Positions 1 to 6,640 are shown, counted from the first letter of the stretch. The stretch: DNA of 12,957 nt from an uncultured Collinsella sp. (GCA_902489945.1 CABUBZ010000054.1:1-12957), one strand, 5' to 3'. Notes: generated by a model from the sequence alone, not told the origin. Made by a program: numbers and translations.

Positions 1-16
1 CTCAAGGGATGTGAAA

Positions 17-1030
17 TTAATAACGCTCAAAGAAGGCAAGCGCGTTGTCGCTGCAGAGCTTTTGCATCACGGTCTTGCCAAAATGCTTGGAGAGCATGTT
101 CTGGAACTCGGGCATCATACTGGCATCGGAGAGGAAAGCGGGCACCGTGGCACCGTCCCAGTCGCCGCCGAGCGCGATGACGTCCTCGCCGCCTAGGTCG
201 AGCCAGTGCTCGATATGTGCCGCTAGCTGGTCGAAGGTGACGTCTGCGGCGGTTTTGTCGGTTGCGTCGTTGGAAAGGAACTCGCTGCAGTAGTTGAGGC
301 CGACGATGCCACCCATGTCGCGAATGGTGCGGAACTGGTCGTCGGTGAGGTTGCGCTTGACGCCGCAAACCGCACGGGAGTTGGAGTGGCTGGCGACGAA
401 CGGGCGCGTGGCGTGGGCGACAACCTCGTCAAAGCACTCGTCGTTGAGGTGGGAGACGTCGAGTATCATGCCGGCGTGCTCCATCTGCGTAAGTGCCTCG
501 ATGCCGGCGGCGGTGAGGCCGGCGTGGGTGTCGTGGCCGCTCGCGAGCGGTCCCTGCGCGTTCCAGCTGAGTGACGACATGAGTACGCCCAGGCTCTTGA
601 GCACCTCGATCAGCGCGGGGTCCTCGGCAAAGAACGTGGCGTTTTCGATGGTGTGGATGCAGGCGACCTTGCCGTCTTTGAGCGCAGGGCGAATGTCTGC
701 CGCGCTGCGTACGTTGACCATGCGGTCGTGGTTGAGCATTGCCTGGCCGCTCATATGCGCCATGATCTGCGCCTGGAAGCGCGCGGCGTGGGCGGTGGGA
801 ATCTCGTCGGGGACAAACGTGGCGAAGCACTGTGCCCACGGCGTGTTGCCGATCTTTGCGAGCGAGATGGCGCAGGCGTTGCCCTCGATGAGGTCGAAAT
901 CTTGCGGATGCGTTTCGTCGCCGGGGAAATAACCGTCGGTACCGGCGGTAAAGCGCAGGTCGAGATCGAGCGTGGCCCAGCCGATGCGGTCAGCGGTGTC
1001 GCAGTGTAGGTCAAATACGGGATATGCCAT
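17..1030 (-). CDS. M19 family (membrane-dipeptidase-type) dipeptidase
   Basis: A zinc metallopeptidase of family M19, which hydrolyses dipeptides, often with a D-residue or odd C-terminal residue. All usual metal and active-site positions are visible in the 337-residue protein: H9 and D11 in DLHCDT, E129 in IENATF, H194 in DVSHLN, H215 in SHSNSR, R226 in KRNLTDD and D290 in GGDWDG. The spacing agrees with the renal dipeptidase family. There is no signal peptide or lipobox, so the enzyme is probably cytosolic. The start at 1030 is chosen because GGAGG lies just upstream on the minus strand; the frame stays open 10 codons further, but with no comparable ribosome site. It is transcribed away from the FKBP gene, and a TACAAT -10-like element lies at 1072-1077 on this strand. 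Family assignment is sure; the physiological substrate is unknown. Confidence 0.93.
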   Translation of the reverse strand: MAYPVFDLHCDTADRIGWATLDLDLRFTAGTDGYFPGDETHPQDFDLIEGNACAISLAKIGNTPWAQCFATFVPDEIPTAHAARFQAQIMAHMSGQAMLNHDRMVNVRSAADIRPALKDGKVACIHTIENATFFAEDPALIEVLKSLGVLMSSLSWNAQGPLASGHDTHAGLTAAGIEALTQMEHAGMILDVSHLNDECFDEVVAHATRPFVASHSNSRAVCGVKRNLTDDQFRTIRDMGGIVGLNYCSEFLSNDATDKTAADVTFDQLAAHIEHWLDLGGEDVIALGGDWDGATVPAFLSDASMMPEFQNMLSKHFGKTVMQKLCSDNALAFFERY

Positions 1031-1071
1031 GGTTCCTCCGGTTGCAGCGTTTCTTTGCAAACTGTCTTTGA

Positions 1072-1092
1072 ATTGTATGACTAGGGTATAGT
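1072..1092. promoter_or_regulatory. divergent -10 elements between dipeptidase and FKBP genes
   Basis: TATAGT at 1087-1092 (+ strand) sits about 60 nt before the FKBP start. TACAAT on the minus strand (1072-1077) sits about 40 nt before the dipeptidase start. Both differ from TATAAT by one base. Neither has a convincing -35 box at 16-18 nt, so these are candidates only. Confidence 0.4.
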
Positions 1093-1109
1093 TAGCGCCA
1101 TATGTTCAT

Positions 1110-1132
1110 GGCGGCCCGCGTTGTGCGCCGCC
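1110..1132 (+). other. GC-rich hairpin in the predicted 5' leader of the FKBP gene
   Basis: GGCGGC (1110-1115) is complementary to GCCGCC (1127-1132) across an 11-nt loop. The hairpin ends about 9 nt before the GGAGG ribosome site at 1141. No U-tract follows, so it is not an intrinsic terminator. It may be a leader stem that protects the transcript or tunes translation, but no function is shown. Confidence 0.45.
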
Positions 1133-1150
1133 CTTATCACGGAGGTTACC

Positions 1151-1579
1151 ATGTCCAACCAGGGCAAGAAGGTCAAGACCCATTATCGTGGCACGCTCGA
1201 CGACGGCACGCAGTTCGATAGCTCTTACGATCGCGGCGAGCCGCTGGAGTTCACCTGCGGCGCCGGTCAGATGATCAAGGGCTTCGACGCCGCTGTTGTC
1301 GACATGCAGGTGGGCGAGAAGAAGACCGTGCACATTCCCGCTGCCGATGCCTACGGCGAGCACAATCCCGAGATGGTCCTGACCTTCCCGGCTGAGCAGG
1401 TCCCCAATATCGAGCAGATCGAGAAGGGCATGAAGCTCTTCCTGTCCACGCCGAGCGGCATGCCCGTCCCCGCCGTGGTCATAGACGTGACGCCCGAGGC
1501 CGTGACGCTCGACGCCAACCACGAGCTCGCCGGCAAGGATCTCAACTTTGATATCGAGCTCGTCGAGGTCGAGGACTAG
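1151..1579 (+). CDS. slyD: SlyD-like FKBP-type peptidyl-prolyl cis-trans isomerase
   Basis: A cytosolic prolyl isomerase and chaperone of the SlyD group. The FKBP core is at about residues 1-70 and 120-142, with the active-site strand around YDRGEP and the following GAGQMIKGFD (residues 38-46). The flap holds an inserted chaperone (IF) domain at about 72-120, introduced by AYGEHNPEM, as in E. coli SlyD. The closing motif NHELAGKDLNFDIELVEV (123-140) is typical of SlyD. At 142 residues the protein stops there; the long His/Cys/Asp-rich nickel-binding tail of E. coli SlyD is absent. The ATG at 1151 follows ACGGAGGTTACC, which favours it over an upstream frame extension. The next gene, UreE-like, begins 3 nt after the stop, so the two are almost certainly co-transcribed and translationally coupled. 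Regulation is probably from the promoter near 1087. Confidence 0.93.
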   Translation: MSNQGKKVKTHYRGTLDDGTQFDSSYDRGEPLEFTCGAGQMIKGFDAAVVDMQVGEKKTVHIPAADAYGEHNPEMVLTFPAEQVPNIEQIEKGMKLFLSTPSGMPVPAVVIDVTPEAVTLDANHELAGKDLNFDIELVEVED

Positions 1580-1582
1580 AGT

Positions 1583-2161
1583 ATGCCTGAACGCTTGGTT
1601 TTGACGACATGCTTGGGAAATCTCAACGATCCGTCCTATGAACTCCTGCTTCGCCGGGAGCTGGGCGGTGTCTTTGAAGTTGACGAGCTGTTGCTCGATT
1701 GGGACCAGGTTGATGCATGCGCGTTTGTGGGCGTGACGGAGCTGGGGCGCACGATCGATGTTCGGTTGGATACTGCCGACGGCGGTCGTCTTGCCGATGG
1801 CGACGTGCTCGCCATTGACCGTTCGGGTATGGTGCCCGTGGCGGTTGTCGTGCGCCTGCGCAGCGCCGAGGTTTATTTGGTCGAAGTCGACCGCATGGAT
1901 CCGATTGCGCTCGCGCATGCGTGCTGGGAGATCGGCAACATGCATGCGCCGCTCTTCCGGGGTGACTCGGATGAGCATACCGTGCGCATGTATACGCCGG
2001 TGCAGCCGGTTTTGGGCCGTATGCTTCGCGGTGTCGAGGGAGCTCGAATCTCGATTGTTTCGTACGAGCTCGATGCGGGTCGACGCTTTGCGTCGAGCGC
2101 GGCCGATGTTGTCGTGAGCATGGCTCCGGACTTTACCATCGTTAAAAAGACGCGCGACTAA
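1583..2161 (+). CDS. ureE: UreE-like urease/nickel accessory family protein
   Basis: A 192-residue protein that I assign to the UreE metallochaperone family from its two-domain pattern. The N-terminal UreE-type domain includes LGRTIDVRL and GRLADGDVLAID (about 54-80). The C-terminal nickel-binding domain includes ALAHACWEIGNMHAP (109-123) and VLGRMLRGVEGARI (143-156). H121 in GNMH aligns with the dimer-interface nickel-ligand histidine of Klebsiella UreE (His96). The second site, an HxH just before VLxxML in Klebsiella, is replaced here by QP, and there is no His-rich tail; the C-terminus is VKKTRD. UreE normally delivers nickel to urease with UreD, UreF and UreG, none of which is in the window. 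The gene starts 3 nt after the SlyD-like gene. Its role may be nickel buffering or delivery to another enzyme; this is inference. Confidence 0.82.
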   Translation: MPERLVLTTCLGNLNDPSYELLLRRELGGVFEVDELLLDWDQVDACAFVGVTELGRTIDVRLDTADGGRLADGDVLAIDRSGMVPVAVVVRLRSAEVYLVEVDRMDPIALAHACWEIGNMHAPLFRGDSDEHTVRMYTPVQPVLGRMLRGVEGARISIVSYELDAGRRFASSAADVVVSMAPDFTIVKKTRD

Positions 2162-2173
2162 GCGCGCGTATGC

Positions 2174-2216
2174 GCAAGACGGGCTTTGAGGGGTGACCGA
2201 TCAAGGTCCGTCTTGC
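2174..2216 (+). repeat. 9-bp inverted repeat upstream of the HAD phosphatase gene
   Basis: GCAAGACGG (2174-2182) and CCGTCTTGC (2208-2216) are exact inverted repeats separated by 25 nt. The spacer contains a smaller dyad, GACC-N6-GGTC. The repeat fills the 83-bp gap between the UreE-like gene and the HAD gene. There is no T-run after it, so it is more likely an mRNA stem or operator than an intrinsic terminator. Confidence 0.5.
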
Positions 2217-2244
2217 TGTTGATAGGAGGCTTTGGGGGAAGCAT

Positions 2245-3042
2245 ATGGGTCTTGAGGGAATCAAGCTGATTGCATGCGATTTGGACGGCACGTTGCTGCA
2301 TCCGGGGGAGCGCGAGCCGCGTTCCGAGGCCTTTGAGCTTATCGATGAGCTGCATCGTCGCGGTATCGTGTTTATGCCGGCGAGCGGTCGCCAATACGCG
2401 AGCCTGCGCTACCTGTTTGCTCCGGTGGCCGATGAACTCGCCTATGTATGCGAAAACGGAGCCCTGGTCATGAGCGAGGGGCGTGCCGTGGTCAAGCGTT
2501 CTATGGAGCGTGGCCTGGCCATGGATATCGCGAATGCCGTGGTTGCGTACCCCCATGCCGACGTGACCCTTTCGTGCGAGGGACACCTCTACACCATGAG
2601 CGGCAACGATGCGTTTGTTGACCACCTGCGTTATGAGGTCCATTGTGATGTGGCGGTAGTCGACCGTCCCGAAGACATTGACGAGAATGTCATTAAGATT
2701 GCCTTCCAGACGCCCGAGGCGGAGCAGCCGGCGGCGCTGGAGTATTTTGAGTGCCTCTTTAGCGACCGTGTTGACGTGATGACGTCGGGAACCGAATGGA
2801 CGGACTTTATCGGTTTCGGTTCGGGCAAGGGGTCCGCGCTTGCCGATTATGGCCGTGCACTGGGGATCTCGCCTGACGAAATGATGGCGTTTGGAGATAA
2901 CGAAAACGATCGCGACATGCTCAACGTGGTGGGCCATCCCTATCTGATGGAGAGCTGCAGCCCCACCATGCGCGGTGTCAATGACCGTGTCCGCTACGTG
3001 TGCACGGTCGAAGAAGAGCTGCGTCGTCTACTTGCTGAGTAG
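2245..3042 (+). CDS. Cof-type HAD-superfamily phosphatase
   Basis: A 265-residue cytosolic phosphatase of the HAD superfamily, Cof/YidA-like (class IIB cap). Motif I is DLDGTLL with nucleophile D12 and general acid D14. Motif II is the serine of PASGRQ (about residue 47). Motif III is K195 in GSGKGSAL, and motif IV is FGDNENDRDM (216-225). The cap domain lies at about 85-185. Family members dephosphorylate sugar phosphates, flavin mononucleotide or pyridoxal phosphate; the substrate cannot be read from sequence. The ATG at 2245 is preceded by GGGGG at about 7 nt and AGGAGG further up. It follows the UreE-like gene by 83 bp and may be the last gene of that transcript or have its own promoter. 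It converges with perR, with only 15 bp between the stops and no visible terminator. Confidence 0.93.
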   Translation: MGLEGIKLIACDLDGTLLHPGEREPRSEAFELIDELHRRGIVFMPASGRQYASLRYLFAPVADELAYVCENGALVMSEGRAVVKRSMERGLAMDIANAVVAYPHADVTLSCEGHLYTMSGNDAFVDHLRYEVHCDVAVVDRPEDIDENVIKIAFQTPEAEQPAALEYFECLFSDRVDVMTSGTEWTDFIGFGSGKGSALADYGRALGISPDEMMAFGDNENDRDMLNVVGHPYLMESCSPTMRGVNDRVRYVCTVEEELRRLLAE

Positions 3043-3057
3043 GCATGTCCCAAACAT

Positions 3058-3438
3058 CTACCGGCAGTCGGGGCAGAGACCCTCGAAGATGGTGTAGTGC
3101 GAGATGACGCTCCAACCGATTTGCTCGGACGCCTTGGTGTCGAGTTGGGCATCGAAGGGGAGCGGTACATCGATGACGCGGCTGCACGAGGTGCAGATGA
3201 TATGCGCATGCGGCTCGATCGTGCGATCGAAGCGGCTGCCGCCTGGTGTCTTGATGGAGAGGATCTCCCCGGCATCGGCCAGGAGGTTGAGGTTGCGGTA
3301 GACCGTGCCACGGCTGATTTTGTCATCCTGTGCGCGCACGACGTTGTAGATTTCGTCGGCGGTGGGATGGTTGTAGCTTTGGCGCACGGCGTCAAGAACC
3401 AGCTTTCGCTGCCTGGTATTCCTTCTTTGCACCGCCAT
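3058..3438 (-). CDS. perR: PerR-type Fur-family transcriptional repressor
   Basis: A 126-residue metal-dependent DNA-binding repressor. The winged helix is at about 1-70, with recognition region ISRGTVYRNLNLL. The dimerization domain follows. The structural zinc site is complete: C82 and C85 (CTSC), C122 and C125 (CPDC). All five regulatory-metal ligands of Bacillus subtilis PerR have counterparts at matching spacing: H24 (H37), D71 (D85), H77 (H91), H79 (H93) and D90 (D104). Asp rather than Glu at the last position favours a peroxide sensor over a Fur iron sensor, since PerR senses peroxide by iron-catalysed oxidation of the His ligands. Lengths and spacing are normal. The ATG at 3438 is preceded by GAGGCGAGGC. 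It is the last gene of the minus-strand block, 61 bp after the acylphosphatase, and may be co-transcribed or served by a promoter in that gap. I infer PerR but have not seen its targets. Confidence 0.87.
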   Translation of the reverse strand: MAVQRRNTRQRKLVLDAVRQSYNHPTADEIYNVVRAQDDKISRGTVYRNLNLLADAGEILSIKTPGGSRFDRTIEPHAHIICTSCSRVIDVPLPFDAQLDTKASEQIGWSVISHYTIFEGLCPDCR

Positions 3439-3483
3439 GCGCCTCGCCTCTTTTCTATCAACGGTCGTAGGTAAATGATACCG

Positions 3484-3506
3484 TATTTAGCACACAATAC
3501 TAATAA
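3484..3506. promoter_or_regulatory. AT-rich imperfect dyad upstream of perR
   Basis: TATTTAG (3484-3490) and CTAATAA (3500-3506) form an imperfect inverted repeat with a 9-nt spacer, in an AT-rich island of a GC-rich region. It lies about 46-68 bp upstream of the perR start and overlaps the acylphosphatase stop codon. Fur-family repressors often bind AT-rich dyads and control their own gene, so this is a candidate autoregulatory operator. It does not match the Bacillus PerR box closely. Confidence 0.3.
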
Positions 3507-3910
3507 CGAGGAATGAAACTGTCTTCATTGGCAAGTGGGGCTTGGGCCTGGGCTTCTACGAGGCGAAAACGCGTTCCCATGCGCTCGTAGGAGGCATGAA
3601 GCGCCTCGAGATGAGATAGGATGTTTGCCGGAGCTCCCTGTATCTCCATCTCGACCGAGCCGTCTTCCATGTTGCGCACCCAGCCGGTGAGTGCGTGTGC
3701 CTGCGCGAGGTTGGTGTTGGTAAAGCGGAAACCGACGCCCTGGACCTGTCCCTCCCACCGCAGGAAATAGCGCTGCGGGGCGTCTTGAGTGGCCTCGTCG
3801 CTTGCGAGCACGGTGAGCCTACGGCGCAGCTCGAGCTCGACGCCTGATGGTTTTTGAGGCTCTCGACTGCCGCCGGTGACGCTGGAGAAGAACGCATCAA
3901 AGAAGCCCAT
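3500..3910 (-). CDS. acyP: acylphosphatase with an N-terminal extension
   Basis: An acylphosphatase, a small enzyme that hydrolyses acyl phosphates such as carbamoyl phosphate or 1,3-bisphosphoglycerate. The catalytic domain covers about 48-130. Its signature is GQVQGVGFRF (54-63), where R62 is the phosphate-binding arginine, then GWVRNMEDGSVEMEIQG (76-92) with catalytic N80. Typical acylphosphatases have about 90-100 residues; this one has 136, because about 47 residues precede the domain, beginning MGFFDAFFSSVTGG. The frame stays open further upstream, but the ATG at 3910 lies 2 nt after the oxidoreductase stop, which implies termination-reinitiation. No strong Shine-Dalgarno is seen, consistent with coupling. 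The extension has no recognised domain and looks partly disordered. Confidence 0.87.
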   Translation of the reverse strand: MGFFDAFFSSVTGGSREPQKPSGVELELRRRLTVLASDEATQDAPQRYFLRWEGQVQGVGFRFTNTNLAQAHALTGWVRNMEDGSVEMEIQGAPANILSHLEALHASYERMGTRFRLVEAQAQAPLANEDSFIPRY

Positions 3911-3912
3911 CG

Positions 3913-5019
3913 CTAGGCCTGCTTGCCTGCGTCGGACGGGAAGGTAATGCCGGCCTGCTGGCGCACGGCATCCATGATGCGCAATGAGACGAGCGTGACA
4001 TCGCGGTAGTGGCCAAGTTCGTGACGTCCCGCCGGGGTCTCCCAAATCTCTTCCTTAACGTTATCGATGCCGCCGATGGCGGTGATAAAGTCTGTGAGTT
4101 CGTATTCCATAGTGTTGCTCGATTTGGGCAGGTCGAGCACGCGGCCGTTGTCGCCCTGTTCGCGCGGTGCCTCGGTCGCCGAGCCGCGTACGACATCGCC
4201 GCGATAGTCGATGCGGACGTTGCGGGGCGTGGACAGATGGTCGATCTGGATAGTGCCACGCTCGCCTTCGATCTGCGAGGGCAGCAGGTCATTCGTTATT
4301 TTGGAGTGCGCGAGCTCGACGGAGATACGGCCACCGCCGTAGCTGGCGAGGATGGAACCGCAGCCGTCGATGGGGCCGTGCGTGAGCTGTCGCGTGGCGG
4401 GGTCGAGCAGAGTAGCCATGCTCGTAAGGCCGGAGGGCATGCCGAAAATCTCGACCATGGGCTCGACGGTGTAGACGCCAATGTCCATGAGGGAACCCGA
4501 TGCCATATTGCAGTCGAAGATATTGGTGGCGCGTCCCGCGAGAATCTCGTTGTAGCGCGAGGAATATTTGCCAAAGCGCAATGAGGCGCGGCGGATGGGG
4601 GCGATCTCGCCCAGGGCGTCCTCGATGGCGTGGAAGGCGGGGTCGTGGAGGGGACGCATGGCCTCGAGGGCCACGACACCTGCTGCCTCGGCAGCGCGGA
4701 AGACTTCCAGCGCCTGCGCTTCGGTGGCGCAGAAGGGCTTCTCGACGATGACGTGCTTGCCACCGGCGATGCAGGCAAGGGCCTGCTCGTAGTGAAGTGC
4801 GTTAGGGCTGCCGATATAGACGGCGTCGACGTCGGCGGCTGCCGCGAGCTCATCGAGTGAAGTAAAGTTTCGCTCGCCACCGCGCTCGGCGGTAAAGGCG
4901 GCACCGCGATTGGCATCGCGTGAAAGCGTGCCCACAAACGCGGCTTGATCGTTGGCGTTGACGACTTGGATAAAGTCGTCGGTGATCATGGATGTGCCGA
5001 TGGTCGCGATGCGCAGCAT
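3913..5019 (-). CDS. Gfo/Idh/MocA-family NAD(P)-dependent oxidoreductase
   Basis: A 368-residue dehydrogenase of the glucose-fructose oxidoreductase / inositol dehydrogenase family. The N-terminal Rossmann fold starts MLRIATIGTSMITDDF. The family's EKP motif is at 93-95 (VEKPF, with catalytic-region K94). The C-terminal alpha/beta domain contains DIGVYTVEP (179-187), where the usual substrate-site aspartate is D179. No signal peptide is present. Members oxidise or reduce hydroxyls of sugars and polyols; the substrate here cannot be predicted. The ATG at 5019 is chosen because GGGGGAC precedes it; the open frame continues upstream to 5352, but that part overlaps RNase HI out of frame and has Ser/Thr/Pro-rich nonsense composition. 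It follows RNase HI by 73 bp and is directly coupled to the acylphosphatase downstream. Confidence 0.92.
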   Translation of the reverse strand: MLRIATIGTSMITDDFIQVVNANDQAAFVGTLSRDANRGAAFTAERGGERNFTSLDELAAAADVDAVYIGSPNALHYEQALACIAGGKHVIVEKPFCATEAQALEVFRAAEAAGVVALEAMRPLHDPAFHAIEDALGEIAPIRRASLRFGKYSSRYNEILAGRATNIFDCNMASGSLMDIGVYTVEPMVEIFGMPSGLTSMATLLDPATRQLTHGPIDGCGSILASYGGGRISVELAHSKITNDLLPSQIEGERGTIQIDHLSTPRNVRIDYRGDVVRGSATEAPREQGDNGRVLDLPKSSNTMEYELTDFITAIGGIDNVKEEIWETPAGRHELGHYRDVTLVSLRIMDAVRQQAGITFPSDAGKQA

Positions 5020-5092
5020 ACGTCCCCCTTGCGTTGTTTGGTCTACAGGATGAGTGTAGCGCGTGGGGATATAAAGCTGCGCGAAAACGCTA

Positions 5093-5578
5093 TTACAGGT
5101 CGCTCTCGTTAAAGCCGGCGTCGATATCGAGGTTGCTGCCGTCGGCCGCCGTGGTGGCGAGCTCATCGCAGCGCTCGTTGAGCTCGTGACCGGCGTGACC
5201 CTTAACCCAGATGAACTCAACCTTGTGCTTGCTTTTGGCGGTGAGTAGGCGCTCCCACAGGTCGCGGTTCTTGACGGGTTGCTTGTTGGCGGTTTTCCAT
5301 CCGCGCTTTTTCCAGCCGTCGATCCAGTGCTTGTTAAAGGCGTTGACGACATACTGCGAATCGGAATGGACTTCGACCTCGCAAGGGCGGTTGAGCGCCT
5401 CGAGCGCCACGATGACCGCCATGAGTTCCATGCGGTTGTTGGTGGTCTTGGCGTAGCCGCGCGAAAGCTCGGAGGTGAAGGTCTTGCCGGCGGGGTTGGT
5501 GTATTTGAGCACGGCGCCGTAGCCGCCGCGTCCCGGATTTGATCGGGCCGAGCCGTCGGTGTAGATGATGACCTTCAC
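5093..5578 (-). CDS. rnhA: ribonuclease HI
   Basis: Cytosolic RNase HI, which cuts the RNA strand of RNA-DNA hybrids during replication, repair and R-loop removal. The four carboxylates are in place: D8 (YTDGSA), E51 (NRMEL), D73 (SDSQYV) and D138 (NERCDELA). H128 in WVKGHAGH is the conserved flap histidine. The basic handle, HWIDGWKKRGWKT (about 84-96), is present. At 161 residues the length matches E. coli RNase HI (155). The start codon is GTG at 5576-5578, preceded by AAAGGAAG at a normal distance; there is no nearby ATG that fits. It heads the minus-strand block continuing to the oxidoreductase. A TACAAT -10-like element at 5617-5622 suggests its own promoter. Confidence 0.96.
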   Translation of the reverse strand: MKVIIYTDGSARSNPGRGGYGAVLKYTNPAGKTFTSELSRGYAKTTNNRMELMAVIVALEALNRPCEVEVHSDSQYVVNAFNKHWIDGWKKRGWKTANKQPVKNRDLWERLLTAKSKHKVEFIWVKGHAGHELNERCDELATTAADGSNLDIDAGFNESDL

Positions 5579-5616
5579 GGGCTTCCTTTCGTTGAGTGCA
5601 TTTCATGTGAGTGACC

Positions 5617-5622
5617 ATTGTA
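5617..5622 (-). promoter_or_regulatory. candidate -10 element for rnhA
   Basis: TACAAT on the minus strand about 40 nt before the GTG start of RNase HI. A TTGCTG lies 20 nt further upstream, a longer gap than the usual 16-18 nt, so the promoter call is tentative. Confidence 0.35.
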
Positions 5623-5677
5623 GCGCCATGCCCGCCGGGGGCCAGCAATCTACGATTTCTACCCCGTCTTCCGACTG

Positions 5678-6580
5678 TTAGTTGGCATGGATGATGCGGT
5701 TGAGCTCGTCGAGGTATTGCTGCAAGAGGAGAGAGGGCTTGCGCTCGTCGTGCATGATGTAGCCAACGTGCATCGTTGGGGCGTCTGCTAGCGGGATCGA
5801 TGCCATGCCCCATTGCATTTCATTGGAGAGGACACCGGTCGACAGGGTGTAACCGTTCGACGTGATAAGTAAGTTAGTAAGTGTTCCGCGGTCTGAGATT
5901 CGTATGTTGCGGTCGCAAGGGATATAGCTAAAAGGTTCCTCGGCGTAATAGAAGGAGTTTGAGGTTCCCTGCTCAAAGCTGTAGCGCGTATAGGGCGTGA
6001 GGTCGGCAAGGGACAGTTGCGGGCGGCGTGCGAGCGGGTGGCGCTCGCTAACGAAGACGTGGACCGTCGCGTCGAATAGGGGATGGAAGCTTGCGCGGGC
6101 ATCGGCGAAGGCCTTCTGCAGAACGCGGGCGTTAAAGTCATCCAGATACAGAATGCCGATATCGCTGCGAAACGCACGGACGTCATCGATGATCTGCGAT
6201 GTGGTGGTCTCGCGCATGATGAACTCGAACTTGCTGTCGCGGCAGCGCTCGACTACGTTGACAAAGGCCTCGACCGAAAAGGCGTAGTGCTGGGCGGAAA
6301 TGGCGAGGCGGGCTTGCGGGGTGCCACCGTCCTCGTAGCGGGCCTCGAGCATATCGGCCTGCTCTACAACCTGGCGCGCATAACCCAAAAGCTCGGTACC
6401 GTCGTTGGTGAGCGTGACGCCGCGGCTGGAGCGCGTGAAGATCTCCAGATGGAGTTCCTGCTCCAGGCTTTTGACGGCGTTTGAGATGTTGGACTGAGCG
6501 GTATAGAGGCGCTGAGCTGCGGCGTTGATTGAGCCGGACTCTGCTACGGCAATCAGAAAACGAAGCTGCTGAAGGGTCAT
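5678..6580 (-). CDS. LysR-family transcriptional regulator, likely of sulfur amino-acid metabolism
   Basis: A 300-residue LysR-type regulator. The N-terminal winged helix-turn-helix covers about 1-60 (MTLQQLRFLIAVAESGSINA, then AAQRLYTAQSNISNAVKSLE). A linker helix follows, and the periplasmic-binding-protein-like effector domain runs from about 90 to 297. Length is standard. The start at 6580 has AAAGGA upstream. It is divergent from O-acetylhomoserine sulfhydrylase, the classic arrangement for LysR regulators and their targets. An ATC-N9-GAT dyad, the core LysR-type recognition pattern, lies in the shared region at 6603-6617. Known relatives with this job include CmbR and CysB-type regulators, which sense O-acetylserine or related metabolites. 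I infer that it controls the sulfhydrylase gene and itself; the effector is not deducible. Confidence 0.92.
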   Translation of the reverse strand: MTLQQLRFLIAVAESGSINAAAQRLYTAQSNISNAVKSLEQELHLEIFTRSSRGVTLTNDGTELLGYARQVVEQADMLEARYEDGGTPQARLAISAQHYAFSVEAFVNVVERCRDSKFEFIMRETTTSQIIDDVRAFRSDIGILYLDDFNARVLQKAFADARASFHPLFDATVHVFVSERHPLARRPQLSLADLTPYTRYSFEQGTSNSFYYAEEPFSYIPCDRNIRISDRGTLTNLLITSNGYTLSTGVLSNEMQWGMASIPLADAPTMHVGYIMHDERKPSLLLQQYLDELNRIIHAN

Positions 6581-6602
6581 CGACGCCGTCCTTTCGGTTG
6601 CT

Positions 6603-6617
6603 ATCTATAAAACCGAT
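6603..6617. promoter_or_regulatory. candidate LysR-type regulator binding site (ATC-N9-GAT)
   Basis: ATC and GAT arms separated by 9 nt, extended by one base each to TATC-N9-GATA (6602-6618). This is the T-N11-A class of LysR box. Its centre is about 66 bp upstream of the transcription start predicted for the sulfhydrylase gene and about 30 bp upstream of the lysR start codon. It overlaps TATAGA, a -10-like element for lysR on the minus strand, fitting activation of one gene and autorepression of the other. Confidence 0.55.
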
Positions 6618-6640
6618 AACAGGTTAGCGCTTTTAAGTGA

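Noticed and set aside
1106..1978. Open minus-strand frame opposite the SlyD and UreE-like genes
   Set aside because: No recognisable motifs, no ribosome site, and it covers two well-supported plus-strand genes.
2158..2937. Open minus-strand frame opposite the HAD gene
   Set aside because: The plus strand holds a complete HAD phosphatase with all four motifs; the antisense translation is His/Arg-rich nonsense.
3043..3057. Terminator between the convergent HAD and perR genes
   Set aside because: Only 15 bp lie between the stop codons and no stem-loop with a T-run is present.
5020..5352. N-terminal extension of the Gfo/Idh/MocA oxidoreductase
   Set aside because: It overlaps RNase HI in another frame, is Ser/Thr/Pro-rich, and the Rossmann fold begins exactly at the ATG at 5019 behind GGGGGAC.
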